A stretch of DNA of 64,000 nucleotides from Candidatus Arcticimaribacter forsetii (GCF_910589745.1 NZ_OU342399.1:682001-746000); one strand, 5' to 3'. Counted from the first letter of the stretch, positions 28,171 through 39,444 are shown. Made by a program: numbers and translations. Notes: a model not told the origin generated them from the sequence alone.

Positions 28171-28788
28171 ATGTCTGGGTTAATAGGAAAAAAAATCGGT
28201 ATGACCAGCCTCTTTGACGAGCAAGGGAAAAATATTCCTTGTACGGTAATTGAGCTAGGACCATGCGTGGTTACCCAAGTCAGAACCGAAGAGGTTGACG
28301 GGTATAGCGCGCTTCAACTTGGTTTCGATGACAAGGCAGAAAAGAGAGCAACTAACGCTGCTCTTGGGCACTTCAAAAAGGCCAACACTGTACCTAAAAA
28401 GAAAGTCGTTGAATTCCAAGATTTTGAAGAAGAGTACAAATTAGGAGACACATTAACAGTTGAGCTTTTTAAAGAAGGTGAGTTTGTTGATGTATCAGGA
28501 ACATCTAAAGGAAAAGGTTTCCAAGGGGTTGTAAAGCGTCATGGTTTTGCTGGAGTAGGTCAAGCGACCCACGGTCAGCACAACCGTCTACGTGCACCGG
28601 GATCGATTGGAGCAGCTTCTTATCCTGCACGTGTATTCAAAGGAATGCGTATGGCAGGTCAAATGGGAACTGACAAAGTAAAAGTACAGAACTTAAAAGT
28701 GTTAAAAGTAGTTGCTGAAAAGAACCTACTTGTTGTTAAAGGAGCAGTTCCTGGTCACAAAAACGCTTATGTAATCGTTGAGAAATAA
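28171..28788 (+). CDS. rplC: 50S ribosomal protein L3
   Basis: L3 is a primary assembly protein near the peptidyl-transferase centre. The 205 residues show the long internal loop with [13 protein letters not shown] and [16 protein letters not shown]. Its stop overlaps the rplD start by one base (TAATG), so the two are translationally coupled. The 55-base gap before it holds TTAATTAATTAA, whose role is unknown. Confidence 0.99.
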   Translation: MSGLIGKKIGMTSLFDEQGKNIPCTVIELGPCVVTQVRTEEVDGYSALQLGFDDKAEKRATNAALGHFKKANTVPKKKVVEFQDFEEEYKLGDTLTVELFKEGEFVDVSGTSKGKGFQGVVKRHGFAGVGQATHGQHNRLRAPGSIGAASYPARVFKGMRMAGQMGTDKVKVQNLKVLKVVAEKNLLVVKGAVPGHKNAYVIVEK

Positions 28789-29420
28789 TGGAAGTAGCTG
28801 TAGTAGACATTCAAGGAAAAAAAACAGGAAGGAAAGTTAAACTTTCAGAAGCTGTTTTCGGTATTGAGCCTAACACGCACGCTGTTTATTTAGATGTAAA
28901 ATCACATCTTGCAAACAAACGTCAAGGTACTCATAAAGCCAAAGAACGTGGTGAAATCAAAGGAAGTACACGTAAGATTAAAAAACAAAAAGGAACCGGT
29001 ACAGCTCGTGCAGGGTCTATAAAAAATCCACTTTTTAGAGGTGGAGGTCGTGTTTTTGGTCCACGTGTTCGTGATTATAGCCAAAAAGTAAATAAGAAAG
29101 TTAAGCGTTTAGCGCGTAAATCTGCTTTAACAATTAAAGCTCAAGAGAACGCAATTATCGTTTTAGAAGACTTTCAATTTGACACTCCAAAAACTGCAAA
29201 TTATCTTAATGTTTTAAAGTCTTTAGGACTTGAAAACAAAAAGTCTGTTGTAGTGTTGGCTGAGCCAAATAAAAATGTATATTTGTCATCGCGCAATATA
29301 AAACATTCTCAAGCCGTAACAAGCTCAGAATTAAACACTTACAAAATAGTCAATACAAACAGTTTGGTTTTATTTGAAAGTGCAGTTGCCGGAATAGAAA
29401 CCCTTTTGAACAAAGCATAG
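28788..29420 (+). CDS. rplD: 50S ribosomal protein L4
   Basis: L4 lines the exit tunnel. The 210 residues include the tunnel loop rich in Gly and Arg (KQKGTGTARAGSIKNPLFRG). In enterobacteria L4 represses the S10 operon; nothing here shows whether that holds in this phylum. Confidence 0.99.
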   Translation: MEVAVVDIQGKKTGRKVKLSEAVFGIEPNTHAVYLDVKSHLANKRQGTHKAKERGEIKGSTRKIKKQKGTGTARAGSIKNPLFRGGGRVFGPRVRDYSQKVNKKVKRLARKSALTIKAQENAIIVLEDFQFDTPKTANYLNVLKSLGLENKKSVVVLAEPNKNVYLSSRNIKHSQAVTSSELNTYKIVNTNSLVLFESAVAGIETLLNKA

Positions 29421-29424
29421 CGTT

Positions 29425-29715
29425 ATGAGTATTTTAATCAAGCCTATCATTACCGAGAAAGCAACAGCAGATAGCGAAATGAACAATTGCTATACTTTTC
29501 TTGTTTCAACCACTTCTAACAAAGTAGAGATCAAGAAAGCAGTAGAAGCAACTTATGGAGTTTCTGTAGAAAAAGTAAGAACCTTAAGATATGGTGCTGA
29601 GCGTAAAACACGTTACACCAAAACAGGTCTTCAAAAAGGAAAAACGAATAGCACCAAAAAAGCAATCATTCAGGTTGCCGATGGGGATGCTATTGATTTT
29701 TATAGTAATCTTTAA
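29425..29715 (+). CDS. rplW: 50S ribosomal protein L23
   Basis: L23 stands at the tunnel exit and docks trigger factor and the signal recognition particle. The 96-residue protein shows the N-terminal IIKPIITEKATA-type signature and the basic extended loop. Gene order L4-L23-L2 is the usual one. Confidence 0.98.
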   Translation: MSILIKPIITEKATADSEMNNCYTFLVSTTSNKVEIKKAVEATYGVSVEKVRTLRYGAERKTRYTKTGLQKGKTNSTKKAIIQVADGDAIDFYSNL

Positions 29716-29724
29716 CAGCGTCAC

Positions 29725-30549
29725 ATGTCAGTTAGAAAATTAAAACCGATAACACCCGCGCAGCGTTTTAGAGTAGTAAATGGATTTGACGCAATTACTA
29801 CTGATAAGCCGGAGAAGAGTTTGTTGGCTCCGAAGAAGCGTAGTGGTGGAAGAAACAACACAGGAAAAATGACCATGCGCCATGTTGGTGGAGGTCACAA
29901 GAGAAGATATCGTATCATCGATTTCAAACGTAACAAATTTGATGTTACTGCAGAAGTATTGTCGATTGAATACGATCCAAACCGTACTTCATTTATTGCA
30001 CTTGTGCAATACAAAGACGGGGAGAAGCGATACATCATCGCTCAAAATGGTTTACAGGTAGGACAAGAAGTTTCCTCTGGAGCGTCAGCCTCTCCAGAAG
30101 TAGGAAATGCACTTCCATTATCTGCTATACCATTAGGAACAATTATCTCTTGTATAGAATTACGTCCAGAAGCTGGAGCTAGTATTGCACGAAGTGCAGG
30201 ATCTTTTGCTCAGTTAATGGCACGTGATGGAAAATACGCAACGGTTAAATTACCGTCCGGAGAAACACGTTTAATCTTAGTAACCTGTATGGCTACAATT
30301 GGAGCTGTATCGAACTCAGATCATCAATTACTTGTTTCAGGTAAAGCCGGTCGTTCTCGTTGGTTAGGAAGACGTCCACGTACACGTCCTGTTGCAATGA
30401 ACCCTGTCGATCACCCAATGGGTGGTGGTGAAGGCCGTGCATCTGGAGGACACCCACGTAACCGTAATGGAGTGCCTGCTAAAGGATTCCGTACGCGTTC
30501 CAAGACAAAAGCGAGTAGTAAATTTATTATCGAACGTAGAAAAAAATAA
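29725..30549 (+). CDS. rplB: 50S ribosomal protein L2
   Basis: L2 is needed for subunit joining and peptidyl transfer. The 274 residues contain [19 protein letters not shown] and the C-terminal [16 protein letters not shown], which carries the conserved histidine. The basic C-terminal tail is complete. Confidence 0.99.
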   Translation: MSVRKLKPITPAQRFRVVNGFDAITTDKPEKSLLAPKKRSGGRNNTGKMTMRHVGGGHKRRYRIIDFKRNKFDVTAEVLSIEYDPNRTSFIALVQYKDGEKRYIIAQNGLQVGQEVSSGASASPEVGNALPLSAIPLGTIISCIELRPEAGASIARSAGSFAQLMARDGKYATVKLPSGETRLILVTCMATIGAVSNSDHQLLVSGKAGRSRWLGRRPRTRPVAMNPVDHPMGGGEGRASGGHPRNRNGVPAKGFRTRSKTKASSKFIIERRKK

Positions 30550-30555
30550 ACAACT

Positions 30556-30834
30556 ATGGGACGTTCATTAAAAAAAGGACCCTTTGTACACCACAGCCTT
30601 GAAAAAAAGGTAGTGGCTAATGTAGAGTCAAACAGTAAGTCAGTTATTAAAACATGGTCTCGTGCCTCTTTAATTACTCCTGATTTCGTGGGACAAACAA
30701 TTGCAGTACACAACGGAAGACAATTTATTCCTGTATATGTTACAGAGAATATGGTAGGACATAAACTTGGCGAATTTTCACCAACACGATCGTATCGTGG
30801 ACATGGTGGAGCCAAAAATAAAGGTAAAAAATAA
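30556..30834 (+). CDS. rpsS: 30S ribosomal protein S19
   Basis: The 92-residue protein of the 30S head begins [17 protein letters not shown] and contains [17 protein letters not shown]. It lies seven bases after rplB and six before rplV. Confidence 0.99.
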   Translation: MGRSLKKGPFVHHSLEKKVVANVESNSKSVIKTWSRASLITPDFVGQTIAVHNGRQFIPVYVTENMVGHKLGEFSPTRSYRGHGGAKNKGKK

Positions 30835-30840
30835 TAGCTC

Positions 30841-31245
30841 ATGGGAAATCGTAAAAGACTAGCAGCAGAAGCTATTAAAGAAGCGAAAAAATCGCTTGCT
30901 TTTGCTAAACTAAATAACTGTCCAACATCACCTCGTAAAATGCGACTAGTTGCAGATTTAGTAAGAGGAGAAGAAGTTAACAAAGCACTTGCTATTTTAA
31001 AATTTAATCCAAAAGAAGCTTCTCGTAGATTAGAGAAACTTTTACTTTCTGCTCTTGCAAACTGGCAAGCTAAGAATGAGGACGGAGATATAGAAAAAGC
31101 AGCTCTTTTTGTAAAGGAAATTCGTGTAGACGGAGGAAGTATGTTAAAACGACTACGTCCAGCACCACAAGGAAGAGCACATCGAATTCGTAAACGTTCG
31201 AATCATGTGACTTTAGTTTTAGGATCAAACAATTTAGACAACTAA
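30841..31245 (+). CDS. rplV: 50S ribosomal protein L22
   Basis: The 134 residues include the rRNA-binding core ([14 protein letters not shown]) and the long beta-hairpin [18 protein letters not shown] that reaches into the exit tunnel. One base separates its stop from the rpsC start. Confidence 0.98.
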   Translation: MGNRKRLAAEAIKEAKKSLAFAKLNNCPTSPRKMRLVADLVRGEEVNKALAILKFNPKEASRRLEKLLLSALANWQAKNEDGDIEKAALFVKEIRVDGGSMLKRLRPAPQGRAHRIRKRSNHVTLVLGSNNLDN

Positions 31246-31246
31246 T

Positions 31247-31966
31247 ATGGGACAAAAAACTAACCCAATAGGAATACGTTTAGGAATCATCCGTGGATGG
31301 GACTCAAACTGGTATGGAGGAAATGACTACGGCGATAAAATCGCTGAAGATTATAAGATCCGTAAATATATTCATGCACGTTTAGCTAAGGCTAGTGTTT
31401 CAAACGTAATTATTGAGCGTACGCTTAAATTAATCACGGTAACAATCACTACTGCTCGTCCAGGAATTATTATCGGTAAAGCCGGACAAGAAGTTGATAA
31501 ATTGAAAGAAGAGTTGAAGAAAATTACCTCTAAGGAAATTCAAATCAACATCTTTGAAATCAAACGTCCAGAATTAGATGCACGTTTAGTAGGAGCAAGT
31601 ATTGCTCGTCAAATCGAAGGTCGTATTTCTTACAGAAGAGCGATTAAGATGGCTATTGCAGCTGCGATGCGTATGAATTCTGAAGGAATTAAAGTTCAAA
31701 TCTCTGGTCGTTTAAACGGTGCGGAGATGGCACGTTCTGAAACTTACAAAGACGGTCGAATTCCATTATCTACCTTTAGAGCTGATATTGATTATGCACT
31801 TGTTGAAGCACATACAACATACGGTAGATTAGGGATTAAAGTTTGGATCATGAAAGGTGAGGTATACGGAAAGCGTGAGCTTTCACCCTTAGTTGGAATG
31901 TCTAAAAAGACGAATTCACCAGGAGGTGCAAAGAATAATAATTCACGTCAACGACGCAGAAAATAA
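31247..31966 (+). CDS. rpsC: 30S ribosomal protein S3
   Basis: S3 forms part of the mRNA entry site. The 239 residues contain the KH domain with [12 protein letters not shown], the C-terminal domain with [14 protein letters not shown], and a basic asparagine-rich tail ([14 protein letters not shown]). Confidence 0.99.
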   Translation: MGQKTNPIGIRLGIIRGWDSNWYGGNDYGDKIAEDYKIRKYIHARLAKASVSNVIIERTLKLITVTITTARPGIIIGKAGQEVDKLKEELKKITSKEIQINIFEIKRPELDARLVGASIARQIEGRISYRRAIKMAIAAAMRMNSEGIKVQISGRLNGAEMARSETYKDGRIPLSTFRADIDYALVEAHTTYGRLGIKVWIMKGEVYGKRELSPLVGMSKKTNSPGGAKNNNSRQRRRK

Positions 31967-31992
31967 TTGAATAAGTAATTAAGTAGGTAATC

Positions 31993-32412
31993 ATGTTACA
32001 ACCTAAAAGAACAAAATTCCGTAAAGCACAGAAAGGCCGTATGAAAGGTCTAGCGCAAAGAGGAAGTCAGCTTTCAAATGGAATGTTTGGTATCAAGTCA
32101 CTTGATGCGAAATTTATAACTTCTCGTCAAATCGAAGCTGCACGTATTGCTGCAACTCGTTATATGAAACGTGAAGGTCAGCTATGGATAAAAATATTTC
32201 CGGATAAGCCAATTACTAAAAAGCCATTAGAAGTACGTATGGGTAAAGGTAAAGGGGCACCAGAATATTTCGTTGCTGTTGTTAAACCAGGACGTATTTT
32301 ATTTGAAATATCGGGAGTACCTCACGATGTAGCAAAAGAAGCATTACGTCTTGCAGCACAAAAATTGCCTGTAAAAACTAAATATATCGTTGCTCGAGAT
32401 TTTCAAGCTTAA
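31993..32412 (+). CDS. rplP: 50S ribosomal protein L16
   Basis: L16 lies by the A site of the large subunit. The 139 residues contain [16 protein letters not shown] and [19 protein letters not shown], both diagnostic. Confidence 0.99.
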   Translation: MLQPKRTKFRKAQKGRMKGLAQRGSQLSNGMFGIKSLDAKFITSRQIEAARIAATRYMKREGQLWIKIFPDKPITKKPLEVRMGKGKGAPEYFVAVVKPGRILFEISGVPHDVAKEALRLAAQKLPVKTKYIVARDFQA

Positions 32413-32427
32413 AACAGCGAAAGCATT

Positions 32428-32640
32428 ATGAAACAATCTGAAATAAAAAACCTTTCTTTAGAGGACTTAAGAGATAAGCTAGCAGAGAGTCAAAAACAAT
32501 TGACTGATATGCGTATGGCACATGCCATTACTCCACTAGAGAATCCATTGCAGCTTAGAGCCGCACGCAAAGTCGTGGCCCGTCTCCTTACTGCTATAAC
32601 CGAAAGAGAACAAGAAAGCTTAGTAGAAAATGGAAAATAG
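32428..32640 (+). CDS. rpmC: 50S ribosomal protein L29
   Basis: The 70-residue two-helix protein has the conserved [11 protein letters not shown] and [13 protein letters not shown] segments. Its end overlaps the rpsQ start by 11 bases, which implies coupled translation. Confidence 0.97.
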   Translation: MKQSEIKNLSLEDLRDKLAESQKQLTDMRMAHAITPLENPLQLRAARKVVARLLTAITEREQESLVENGK

Positions 32641-32887
32641 AAATCTAAGAAAAGAAAGAATTGGTGTTGTAACCAGTAACAAAATGGAGAAATCTATTGT
32701 TGTTTCTGAAGTTAAACGAGTAAAACACCCGATGTATGGGAAGTTCGTACTTAAGACCAAAAAATATGTTGCACACGACGACACAAACGATTGCAACATC
32801 GGTGATACCGTTAAAATCATGGAAACTCGACCTTTGAGTAAATCAAAGTGCTGGAGACTTGTAGAAATATTAGAAAGAGCTAAGTAA
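32630..32887 (+). CDS. rpsQ: 30S ribosomal protein S17
   Basis: The 85-residue OB-fold protein contains [14 protein letters not shown] and KHPMYGKFV. The ATG lies inside the last codons of rpmC in another frame; the start is supported by the family's short N terminus. Confidence 0.97.
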   Translation: MENRNLRKERIGVVTSNKMEKSIVVSEVKRVKHPMYGKFVLKTKKYVAHDDTNDCNIGDTVKIMETRPLSKSKCWRLVEILERAK

Positions 32888-32888
32888 G

Positions 32889-33257
32889 ATGTTACAACAA
32901 GAATCAAGGTTAAAGGTAGCCGATAATACTGGAGCCAAAGAAGTACTTACTATTAGAGTACTTGGTGGAACCAAAAGAAGATATGCTTCTCTTGGAGATA
33001 AAATTGTAGTTACAGTAAAAGAAGCTTCACCTTCAGGTACTGTAAAAAAAGGACAGGTTGCTACTGCAGTTGTAGTTAGAACCACCAAAGAAGTTCGTAG
33101 AGCTGATGGATCATATATCCGTTTTGATGACAACGCTTGCGTGTTATTGAACCCAACAGGAGAAATGATTGGAACACGTGTATTTGGGCCAGTTGCCCGT
33201 GAATTACGTGACAAGCAGTTTATGAAGATTGTTTCACTAGCACCTGAGGTGCTTTAA
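32889..33257 (+). CDS. rplN: 50S ribosomal protein L14
   Basis: The 122 residues begin [19 protein letters not shown], the family signature, and include the conserved [17 protein letters not shown]. It opens the spc-type gene block directly after rpsQ. Confidence 0.99.
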   Translation: MLQQESRLKVADNTGAKEVLTIRVLGGTKRRYASLGDKIVVTVKEASPSGTVKKGQVATAVVVRTTKEVRRADGSYIRFDDNACVLLNPTGEMIGTRVFGPVARELRDKQFMKIVSLAPEVL

Positions 33258-33268
33258 GACTCAAGATC

Positions 33269-33580
33269 ATGAATAAAATTAAAATTAAAAAAGGGGATAA
33301 AGTTCGAGTAATCGCTGGAGCGCACAAAGGTGCCGAAGGTGAAGTAGCGAAAGTGTTACGTGACTCTAACAAAGCAATTGTTGAAGGTGTAAATCTTGTA
33401 AAGAAACACGCTAAGCCAAGTGCAGAAAACCCTCAAGGAGGAATTCAAGAAAAGGAAGCTCCAATACAAATTTCAAACCTTACTTTATTAACCGCTGATG
33501 GTCAAGCTACACGTGTAGGTTACCGTATGGAGGGAGATCAAAAAGTAAGATTTTCGAAAAAATCTAATGAAGTAATTTAG
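33269..33580 (+). CDS. rplX: 50S ribosomal protein L24
   Basis: The 103-residue assembly-initiator protein has a KOW motif near the N terminus ([17 protein letters not shown]). Its order between L14 and L5 is standard. Confidence 0.98.
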   Translation: MNKIKIKKGDKVRVIAGAHKGAEGEVAKVLRDSNKAIVEGVNLVKKHAKPSAENPQGGIQEKEAPIQISNLTLLTADGQATRVGYRMEGDQKVRFSKKSNEVI

Positions 33581-33582
33581 TT

Positions 33583-34134
33583 ATGAGCTATCAACCAAGA
33601 CTAAAGCAAGAATTTAACGATCGTATCGTTAGTGCCCTAACCGAGGAGTTTGGGTATAAGAATGTAATGCAAGTTCCAAACCTAGAGAAAATTGTTCTCA
33701 GCCGGGGTGTAGGAGCTGCAGTATCTGATAAAAAATTAATCGACTACGCAGTAGACGAGTTAACAACAATTACAGGACAAAAAGCCGTTTCTACAATTTC
33801 TAAGAAGGATGTTGCTTCTTTTAAATTACGTAAAGGAATGCCAATTGGTGCTAAAGTTACTTTAAGAGGTGACCGTATGTACGAATTCCTTGATCGTCTA
33901 GTAACTGTTGCTCTTCCACGAGTACGTGATTTTCAAGGAATTAAAGCTACTGGGTTCGACGGACGTGGTAACTACAACCTTGGAATAACAGAACAAATTA
34001 TTTTTCCTGAAATCGACATCGATAAAGTAAACAAAATCAATGGTATGGATATTACCTTTGTTACTTCTGCTGGTACCGATAAAGAAGCGAAATCATTATT
34101 GAACAAATTGGGACTTCCCTTTAAAAAGAACTAG
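33583..34134 (+). CDS. rplE: 50S ribosomal protein L5
   Basis: L5 binds 5S rRNA. The 183 residues contain [32 protein letters not shown] and [19 protein letters not shown], all typical. The stop is one base before rpsN. Confidence 0.99.
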   Translation: MSYQPRLKQEFNDRIVSALTEEFGYKNVMQVPNLEKIVLSRGVGAAVSDKKLIDYAVDELTTITGQKAVSTISKKDVASFKLRKGMPIGAKVTLRGDRMYEFLDRLVTVALPRVRDFQGIKATGFDGRGNYNLGITEQIIFPEIDIDKVNKINGMDITFVTSAGTDKEAKSLLNKLGLPFKKN

Positions 34135-34135
34135 G

Positions 34136-34405
34136 ATGGCTAAAGAATCAATGAAAGCTCGTGAAGTAAAAAGAGCTAAGACTGTTGCAAAATATGCTGA
34201 AAAGCGTAAAGCTATGAAAGAAGCTGGAGATTATGAAGGACTTCAAAAACTCCCAAAAAACGCATCGCCTATACGCATGCACAATCGTTGTAAATTAACC
34301 GGAAGACCTAAAGGATATATGCGTCAGTTTGGCATATCAAGGGTAACTTTTAGAGAAATGGCCAATAATGGTCTTATTCCAGGTGTAACTAAAGCCAGTT
34401 GGTAA
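34136..34405 (+). CDS. rpsN: 30S ribosomal protein S14 (zinc-free long form)
   Basis: The 89-residue protein is the long form of S14 without the CxxC zinc pairs; one cysteine is visible, in [17 protein letters not shown]. This is the form that needs no zinc. The conserved C-terminal [23 protein letters not shown] is intact. Confidence 0.98.
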   Translation: MAKESMKAREVKRAKTVAKYAEKRKAMKEAGDYEGLQKLPKNASPIRMHNRCKLTGRPKGYMRQFGISRVTFREMANNGLIPGVTKASW

Positions 34406-34420
34406 TAAAATAAGGAAGCT

Positions 34421-34822
34421 ATGTATACAGATCCGTTAGCAGATTTTTTAACAAGAATTCGTAATGCAAGTGCAGCTGGTCACCGTGTGGTGAGCATCCC
34501 TGCCTCAAAAATAAAAAAAGAGATCACGAAGATTCTTTTCGATCAAGGATATATCCTTAGTTATAAGTTTGAAGAAACTGATAACAACCAAGGAAGCATT
34601 AAGATCGCATTGAAATATGATCAAACTACTAAACAACCTGTGATTAAAAAGATTCAAAGAATCAGTACACCTGGTCTACGTAAGTATGCTGGATCAACTG
34701 AACTTCCAAGAATTCTAAATGGTCTTGGTGTCTCAATCGTTTCAACTTCAAATGGTGTAATGACCGGGAAGCAAGCGAAGCAAGAAAAAGTAGGTGGTGA
34801 ATTATTGTGTTACGTTTATTAA
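34421..34822 (+). CDS. rpsH: 30S ribosomal protein S8
   Basis: The 133 residues start with DPLADFLTRIRNA and end in GGELLCYVY, both family hallmarks. In enterobacteria S8 represses the spc operon; no such site is evident here. Confidence 0.99.
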   Translation: MYTDPLADFLTRIRNASAAGHRVVSIPASKIKKEITKILFDQGYILSYKFEETDNNQGSIKIALKYDQTTKQPVIKKIQRISTPGLRKYAGSTELPRILNGLGVSIVSTSNGVMTGKQAKQEKVGGELLCYVY

Positions 34823-34841
34823 ATCATAAAAGAAAAAAACA

Positions 34842-35384
34842 ATGTCTAGAATTGGTAATAATCCGATCAGTATCACAGCCGGTGTAACGGTAGATATTCA
34901 AGCAGACAAAGTTGTCGTTAAAGGTAACTTAGGAGAACTCGAGCAAGATTACAGTGGAGTTTCTTTTGAAGTTTCTGACGACACCATCGTTGTTAAAAGG
35001 AATTCAGAATCCAAAGATCACAAAGCTAAACACGGTTTATATCGTGCATTAGTAGCCAACATGATTGAAGGTGTGTCTAAAGGATTTACAAAAGAATTAG
35101 AGTTGGTAGGTGTAGGATACCGCGCCAGTAACCAAGGGCAGAAATTAGATTTAGCTTTAGGTTTTTCTCACAACATCCTTTTGGACGTTGCTCCAGAGGT
35201 TAAAGTAGAAACTATTTCTGAAAAAGGAAAGAATCCAATCATCAAATTAACATCGTTCGATAAGCAATTAGTTGGTTTTGTTGCCGCTAAAATTAGATCG
35301 TTCCGACCACCAGAGCCTTACAAAGGTAAAGGAGTTAAATTTGTAGGTGAAGAATTAAGAAGAAAAGCAGGTAAATCTGCATAA
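34842..35384 (+). CDS. rplF: 50S ribosomal protein L6
   Basis: The 180-residue protein shows the two L6 repeats and the conserved C-terminal [14 protein letters not shown]. It starts MSRIGNNPI as usual. Confidence 0.99.
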   Translation: MSRIGNNPISITAGVTVDIQADKVVVKGNLGELEQDYSGVSFEVSDDTIVVKRNSESKDHKAKHGLYRALVANMIEGVSKGFTKELELVGVGYRASNQGQKLDLALGFSHNILLDVAPEVKVETISEKGKNPIIKLTSFDKQLVGFVAAKIRSFRPPEPYKGKGVKFVGEELRRKAGKSA

Positions 35385-35394
35385 GACAAAAGCA

Positions 35395-35748
35395 ATGGCG
35401 TTAACTAAAGAAAAGAGAAGATTAAGAATCCGCATGCGTATTCGCAAGACCGTAAGTGGTACTACTGCGGCTCCACGTTTATCCGTGTACAGAAGTAATA
35501 AAGAAATTTATGCTCAATTAATTGATGATACCACTGGTAAAACAATAGTTGCTGCTTCTTCAAGAGATAAAGAAATTGAAAATAAAGATAACAAATCAAA
35601 CACTGCTGTAGCTGTAGGTAAATTAGTTGCCGAAAAAGCTCTTAAAGCAGGTGTCACTAAGGTCACTTTTGACCGTGGAGGATACTTGTATCACGGACGT
35701 GTTAAATCTCTAGCTGAAGGTGCGCGTGAAGCTGGACTTAAATTCTAA
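35395..35748 (+). CDS. rplR: 50S ribosomal protein L18
   Basis: The 117-residue 5S rRNA-binding protein contains the basic N terminus ([16 protein letters not shown]), [20 protein letters not shown] and the ending [20 protein letters not shown]. Confidence 0.98.
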   Translation: MALTKEKRRLRIRMRIRKTVSGTTAAPRLSVYRSNKEIYAQLIDDTTGKTIVAASSRDKEIENKDNKSNTAVAVGKLVAEKALKAGVTKVTFDRGGYLYHGRVKSLAEGAREAGLKF

Positions 35749-35756
35749 ATAGGAAG

Positions 35757-36281
35757 ATGTTACAAAATTATAAAAACGTTGAGCTAGTAAAGCCAGGAGG
35801 TTTAGATCTTAAAGATCGTTTAGTTGGAGTACAACGTGTTACGAAAGTTACTAAAGGAGGTCGTGCATTTGGTTTTTCTGCCATCGTAGTCGTTGGAGAT
35901 GAAAACGGAGTAGTAGGACAAGGTCTTGGTAAATCAAAAGAAGTTGCTGAAGCAATCTCAAAAGCAGTTGAAGATGCTAAGAAAAATTTAGTTCGAATTC
36001 CAATCGCTAAAGGAACTGTTCCTCACGAGCAAAAAGGAAAATTCGGTGGTGCACGTGTATTCTTGAAGCCAGCTTCAGAAGGTACAGGAGTTATTGCCGG
36101 TGGAGCTGTAAGATCGGTATTAGAGGCAGTAGGAGTACATAATGTACTTTCTAAATCTCAAGGATCTTCAAACCCTCACAATGTTGTGAAAGCTACATTT
36201 GACGCATTACTTCAATTAAGAAATGCTTCTACTGTTGCTCAACAACGTGGGATTTCATTAGATAAAGTTTTTAACGGATAA
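35757..36281 (+). CDS. rpsE: 30S ribosomal protein S5
   Basis: S5 takes part in decoding fidelity and mRNA unwinding at the entry site. The 174 residues contain [18 protein letters not shown] and VGHGxGK-like [12 protein letters not shown]. The length and order before L30 are standard. Confidence 0.98.
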   Translation: MLQNYKNVELVKPGGLDLKDRLVGVQRVTKVTKGGRAFGFSAIVVVGDENGVVGQGLGKSKEVAEAISKAVEDAKKNLVRIPIAKGTVPHEQKGKFGGARVFLKPASEGTGVIAGGAVRSVLEAVGVHNVLSKSQGSSNPHNVVKATFDALLQLRNASTVAQQRGISLDKVFNG

Positions 36282-36292
36282 TTTACCTTCAA

Positions 36293-36472
36293 ATGGCTAA
36301 AGTAAAAGTAAAACAAGTAAAAAGTAGCATCAAGCGTCTTCAAAATCAGAAGCGTACACTTGAGGCGTTAGGTCTCCGTGGAATTGGTAAAGAAGTCATT
36401 CATGACGCAACACCAAACATCCTTGGAATGATAAAAAAAGTTGAACATTTAGTTTCCGTTTCGGAAGCCTAA
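36293..36472 (+). CDS. rpmD: 50S ribosomal protein L30
   Basis: This short gene of 59 codons starts at the ATG at 36293 and ends with TAA at 36470-36472. The protein reads MAKVKVKQVKSSIKR, then LEALGLRGIGKEV and ends in LVSVSEA, a clear L30. It fills the gap between rpsE and rplO exactly as in other spc operons. Confidence 0.96.
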   Translation: MAKVKVKQVKSSIKRLQNQKRTLEALGLRGIGKEVIHDATPNILGMIKKVEHLVSVSEA

Positions 36473-36485
36473 AATCATAATAAAA

Positions 36486-36938
36486 ATGAATTTAAGTAAC
36501 TTACAACCTGCTTCTGGAGCGGTACAAAAAAATGCGAAACGTCTAGGACGTGGACAAGGATCTGGTAAAGGTGGTACTGCTGCTCGTGGTCACAAAGGAG
36601 CTAAATCTCGTTCTGGTTATTCAAGAAAACTTGGTTTTGAAGGAGGTCAAATGCCTTTACAACGTCGTCTTCCTAAGTTTGGATTTACAAACATTAACCG
36701 TAAGGACTATGCAGGAATCAATTTAGATACTTTACAAGCTCTAGTTGACGAAAAAAGAATTTCAGATTCAGTAGCTTTAGAGCAGATAGTTGAATTAAGA
36801 TTAGCGACTAAGAATGATCTTGTTAAAATCCTAGGAAGAGGTACTTTAACAAGTGCTCTTAAGGTAACAGCACATAAATTTACAGCAACTGCAAAAGCCG
36901 CTATCGAAGCAGCTGGAGGTGAAGCTATAGAATTATAA
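36486..36938 (+). CDS. rplO: 50S ribosomal protein L15
   Basis: The 150 residues contain the glycine-rich GRGQGSGKGGTAARGHKG and the QMPLQRRLPKFGF segment that are diagnostic of L15. It lies seven bases before secY. Confidence 0.99.
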   Translation: MNLSNLQPASGAVQKNAKRLGRGQGSGKGGTAARGHKGAKSRSGYSRKLGFEGGQMPLQRRLPKFGFTNINRKDYAGINLDTLQALVDEKRISDSVALEQIVELRLATKNDLVKILGRGTLTSALKVTAHKFTATAKAAIEAAGGEAIEL

Positions 36939-36945
36939 TATTAGA

Positions 36946-38298
36946 ATGAAGAAGTTTATAGAAACCCTTGTTAATATATACAAAATTGAAGAATTGAGGA
37001 ATCGAATCGGATTAACTTTAGGGATCCTTTTGATTTATCGTTTGGGAGCTCAAATTGTTCTACCTGGTATAGATTCTGTTCAGTTAGCAAGTTTGGCAAG
37101 TAGAACAGACGGGGGTGGTTTATTAGGAATCCTTAACGCTTTTACAGGAGGTGCATTTGCAAATGCTTCTGTTTTTGCCTTAGGAATTATGCCTTATATC
37201 TCCGCTTCGATTGTTGTTCAGTTAATGGGGATTGCTATTCCTTATCTTCAGAAACTTCAAAAAGAAGGAGAAAGTGGTCGTAAGACGATTAATCAGATAA
37301 CACGATGGTTAACTATTGGTATTTGTATTGTTCAAGCTCCTGCTTATCTATTTGGATTAAGTGCTCTTGGAGTTCCAGATTCTGCATTTGTTATCGGTAA
37401 AGGACCTTTATTCATGTTTTCTTCTATTTCAATTCTAGTTACAGGTACTATTTTTGCTATGTGGCTTGGAGAGAAAATTACTGATAAAGGTATTGGTAAT
37501 GGTATTTCATTACTTATTATGGTAGGAATCATTGCTACACTTCCATTATCCTTTGCTCAAGAGTTTGCAGCAAGAGTAACGGAAAACAACGGTGGTTTAA
37601 TGATGATTTTAATTGAAATGATCCTTTGGGTTGTAGTAATCTTATTATCTATACTACTTGTATTAGCAGTAAGACAAATTCCAGTTCAGTATGCACGAAG
37701 AACAGCTGGTTCAGACTCTAGCTCTGCTGCTGTTGGATCAAGACAATACATTCCATTAAAATTAAATGCATCGGGTGTAATGCCGATCATATTTGCTCAA
37801 GCATTAATGTTTGCTCCGGCTTATGTTGGTGGTTTAATGGGTGATGATAGTTCAGTTGGAGTATGGATGGAAACGAATTTTCAAGACATTTTCGGCTTGT
37901 GGTACAATGTTGTATTTGCACTTTTAATTATAATTTTTACTTATTTTTACACTGCAATTACAGTCCCTACTAACAAAATGTCCGACGATCTAAAAAGAAG
38001 TGGTGGTTTTGTTCCGGGTATTCGCCCAGGAAATGAAACAAGTGATTTTCTTGACAACGTAATGTCACACATTACTTTTCCAGGATCATTATTCTTAGCC
38101 GGTCTAGCAGTTTTACCTGCGTTAGTGGTTAAGTTAATTGGAATGCAGCAAGGATGGGCTTTATTCTATGGAGGAACTTCCCTATTAATTATGGTAGGAG
38201 TTGCTATAGATACTATACAGCAAGTAAATTCTTATTTATTAAATCGCCATTACGATGGTTTAATGAAGTCAGGAAATAATCGTAAAAACGTAGCTTAG
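36946..38298 (+). CDS. secY: Preprotein translocase subunit SecY
   Basis: SecY is the membrane channel for protein export and insertion. The 450 residues show ten hydrophobic segments, the plug region after the first one ([14 protein letters not shown]), [12 protein letters not shown] and the cytoplasmic loop with [10 protein letters not shown]. It lies within the spc block between rplO and infA; adk and map are absent from this position. Confidence 0.98.
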   Translation: MKKFIETLVNIYKIEELRNRIGLTLGILLIYRLGAQIVLPGIDSVQLASLASRTDGGGLLGILNAFTGGAFANASVFALGIMPYISASIVVQLMGIAIPYLQKLQKEGESGRKTINQITRWLTIGICIVQAPAYLFGLSALGVPDSAFVIGKGPLFMFSSISILVTGTIFAMWLGEKITDKGIGNGISLLIMVGIIATLPLSFAQEFAARVTENNGGLMMILIEMILWVVVILLSILLVLAVRQIPVQYARRTAGSDSSSAAVGSRQYIPLKLNASGVMPIIFAQALMFAPAYVGGLMGDDSSVGVWMETNFQDIFGLWYNVVFALLIIIFTYFYTAITVPTNKMSDDLKRSGGFVPGIRPGNETSDFLDNVMSHITFPGSLFLAGLAVLPALVVKLIGMQQGWALFYGGTSLLIMVGVAIDTIQQVNSYLLNRHYDGLMKSGNNRKNVA

Positions 38299-38302
38299 TA
38301 TT

Positions 38303-38518
38303 ATGGCAAAACAAGCAGCGATAGAACAAGAAGGATCAATCATAGAGGCACTCTCTAATGCAATGTTCCGAGTAGAATTAGAAAATGGACACGTGGTGAC
38401 AGCACATATCTCTGGTAAAATGCGTTTGCATTATATTAAATTATTACCTGGAGATAAAGTTAAGTTAGAAATGAGTCCTTACGATCTTACGAAAGCAAGG
38501 ATAACGTATAGATTTTAA
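38303..38518 (+). CDS. infA: Translation initiation factor IF-1
   Basis: The 71-residue OB-fold factor binds the A site during initiation. It contains [20 protein letters not shown] and the ending [12 protein letters not shown]. The order secY-infA-rpmJ is conserved. Confidence 0.98.
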   Translation: MAKQAAIEQEGSIIEALSNAMFRVELENGHVVTAHISGKMRLHYIKLLPGDKVKLEMSPYDLTKARITYRF

Positions 38519-38530
38519 TATAAACAAAAG

Positions 38531-38647
38531 ATGAAAGTAAGAGCATCAATCAAGAAAAGAAGCGCCGACTGTAAAATTGTTCGCAGAAACGGAACGCTTT
38601 ATGTTATTAATAAAAAGAATCCTAGATTTAAACAAAGACAAGGATAA
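38531..38647 (+). CDS. rpmJ: 50S ribosomal protein L36 (zinc-free form)
   Basis: This 38-codon gene runs from ATG at 38531 to TAA at 38645-38647. The protein is [17 protein letters not shown], then [16 protein letters not shown]. Only one of the four zinc-ligand positions, the second Cys, is kept, so this is a zinc-independent L36. Confidence 0.96.
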   Translation: MKVRASIKKRSADCKIVRRNGTLYVINKKNPRFKQRQG

Positions 38648-38650
38648 ATT

Positions 38651-39025
38651 ATGGCAAGAATATCAGGAGTAGACATTCCAAAGCAAAAACGTGGCGTAAT
38701 CGCTTTGACCTATATCTTTGGAGTAGGAAGAAGCCGTGCCGAAAAGATTTTAGCAGAAGCTAAAGTAAGTGAAGACACAAAAGTAGCTGACTGGACTGAT
38801 GAAGAAACCGGAGCAATTCGTGAGGCGATTGGAGCCTTTAAAATTGAAGGTGAATTACGTTCAGAAGTTCAATTAAACATCAAACGTTTGATGGATATTG
38901 GATGTTACAGAGGAATTCGTCACAGAGCTGGACTTCCTTTAAGAGGACAACGCACTAAGAATAACTCACGTACACGTAAAGGAAAACGTAAAACAGTTGC
39001 TAACAAAAAGAAAGCAACTAAATAA
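38651..39025 (+). CDS. rpsM: 30S ribosomal protein S13
   Basis: The 124 residues contain [19 protein letters not shown] and the C-terminal [19 protein letters not shown] with a basic tail. It opens the alpha-type block. Confidence 0.99.
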   Translation: MARISGVDIPKQKRGVIALTYIFGVGRSRAEKILAEAKVSEDTKVADWTDEETGAIREAIGAFKIEGELRSEVQLNIKRLMDIGCYRGIRHRAGLPLRGQRTKNNSRTRKGKRKTVANKKKATK

Positions 39026-39034
39026 TCTTTGACT

Positions 39035-39418
39035 ATGGCTAAAACAGCAACTAAAAAAAGAAAAGTAATTGTTGAATCAGTTGGAGAGGCGCACATCACT
39101 GCATCTTTCAACAACATCATTATTTCATTGACTAACCGTAAAGGAGAAGTTATTTCTTGGTCGTCAGCAGGTAAAATGGGATTCCGAGGATCAAAGAAGA
39201 ACACTCCTTATGCTGCTCAAACTGCAGCTGAAGATTGTGCTAAAGTAGCAAATGAGGCAGGTTTACGTCAAGTTAAAGTATACGTAAAAGGTCCAGGTAA
39301 CGGAAGAGAATCTGCTATCAGAACACTACATAACAATGGTATCGAAGTTACAGAGATCATCGATGTTACTCCATTACCACATAACGGATGTCGTCCTCCG
39401 AAAAGAAGAAGAGTATAA
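39035..39418 (+). CDS. rpsK: 30S ribosomal protein S11
   Basis: I start the gene at the ATG at 39035 ([11 protein letters not shown]), not at a TTG six bases earlier. The 127-residue protein has [15 protein letters not shown], the conserved [15 protein letters not shown] and the ending [12 protein letters not shown]. An unusually long gap with an inverted repeat follows. Confidence 0.98.
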   Translation: MAKTATKKRKVIVESVGEAHITASFNNIIISLTNRKGEVISWSSAGKMGFRGSKKNTPYAAQTAAEDCAKVANEAGLRQVKVYVKGPGNGRESAIRTLHNNGIEVTEIIDVTPLPHNGCRPPKRRRV

Positions 39419-39444
39419 TTAATTATCAATCAGCAGAGGAATCC

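Noticed and set aside
30411-30983. 190-codon open frame antisense to rplB, rpsS and rplV
   Set aside because: It spans three strongly conserved ribosomal genes on the other strand, has no family resemblance and arises from their codon bias.
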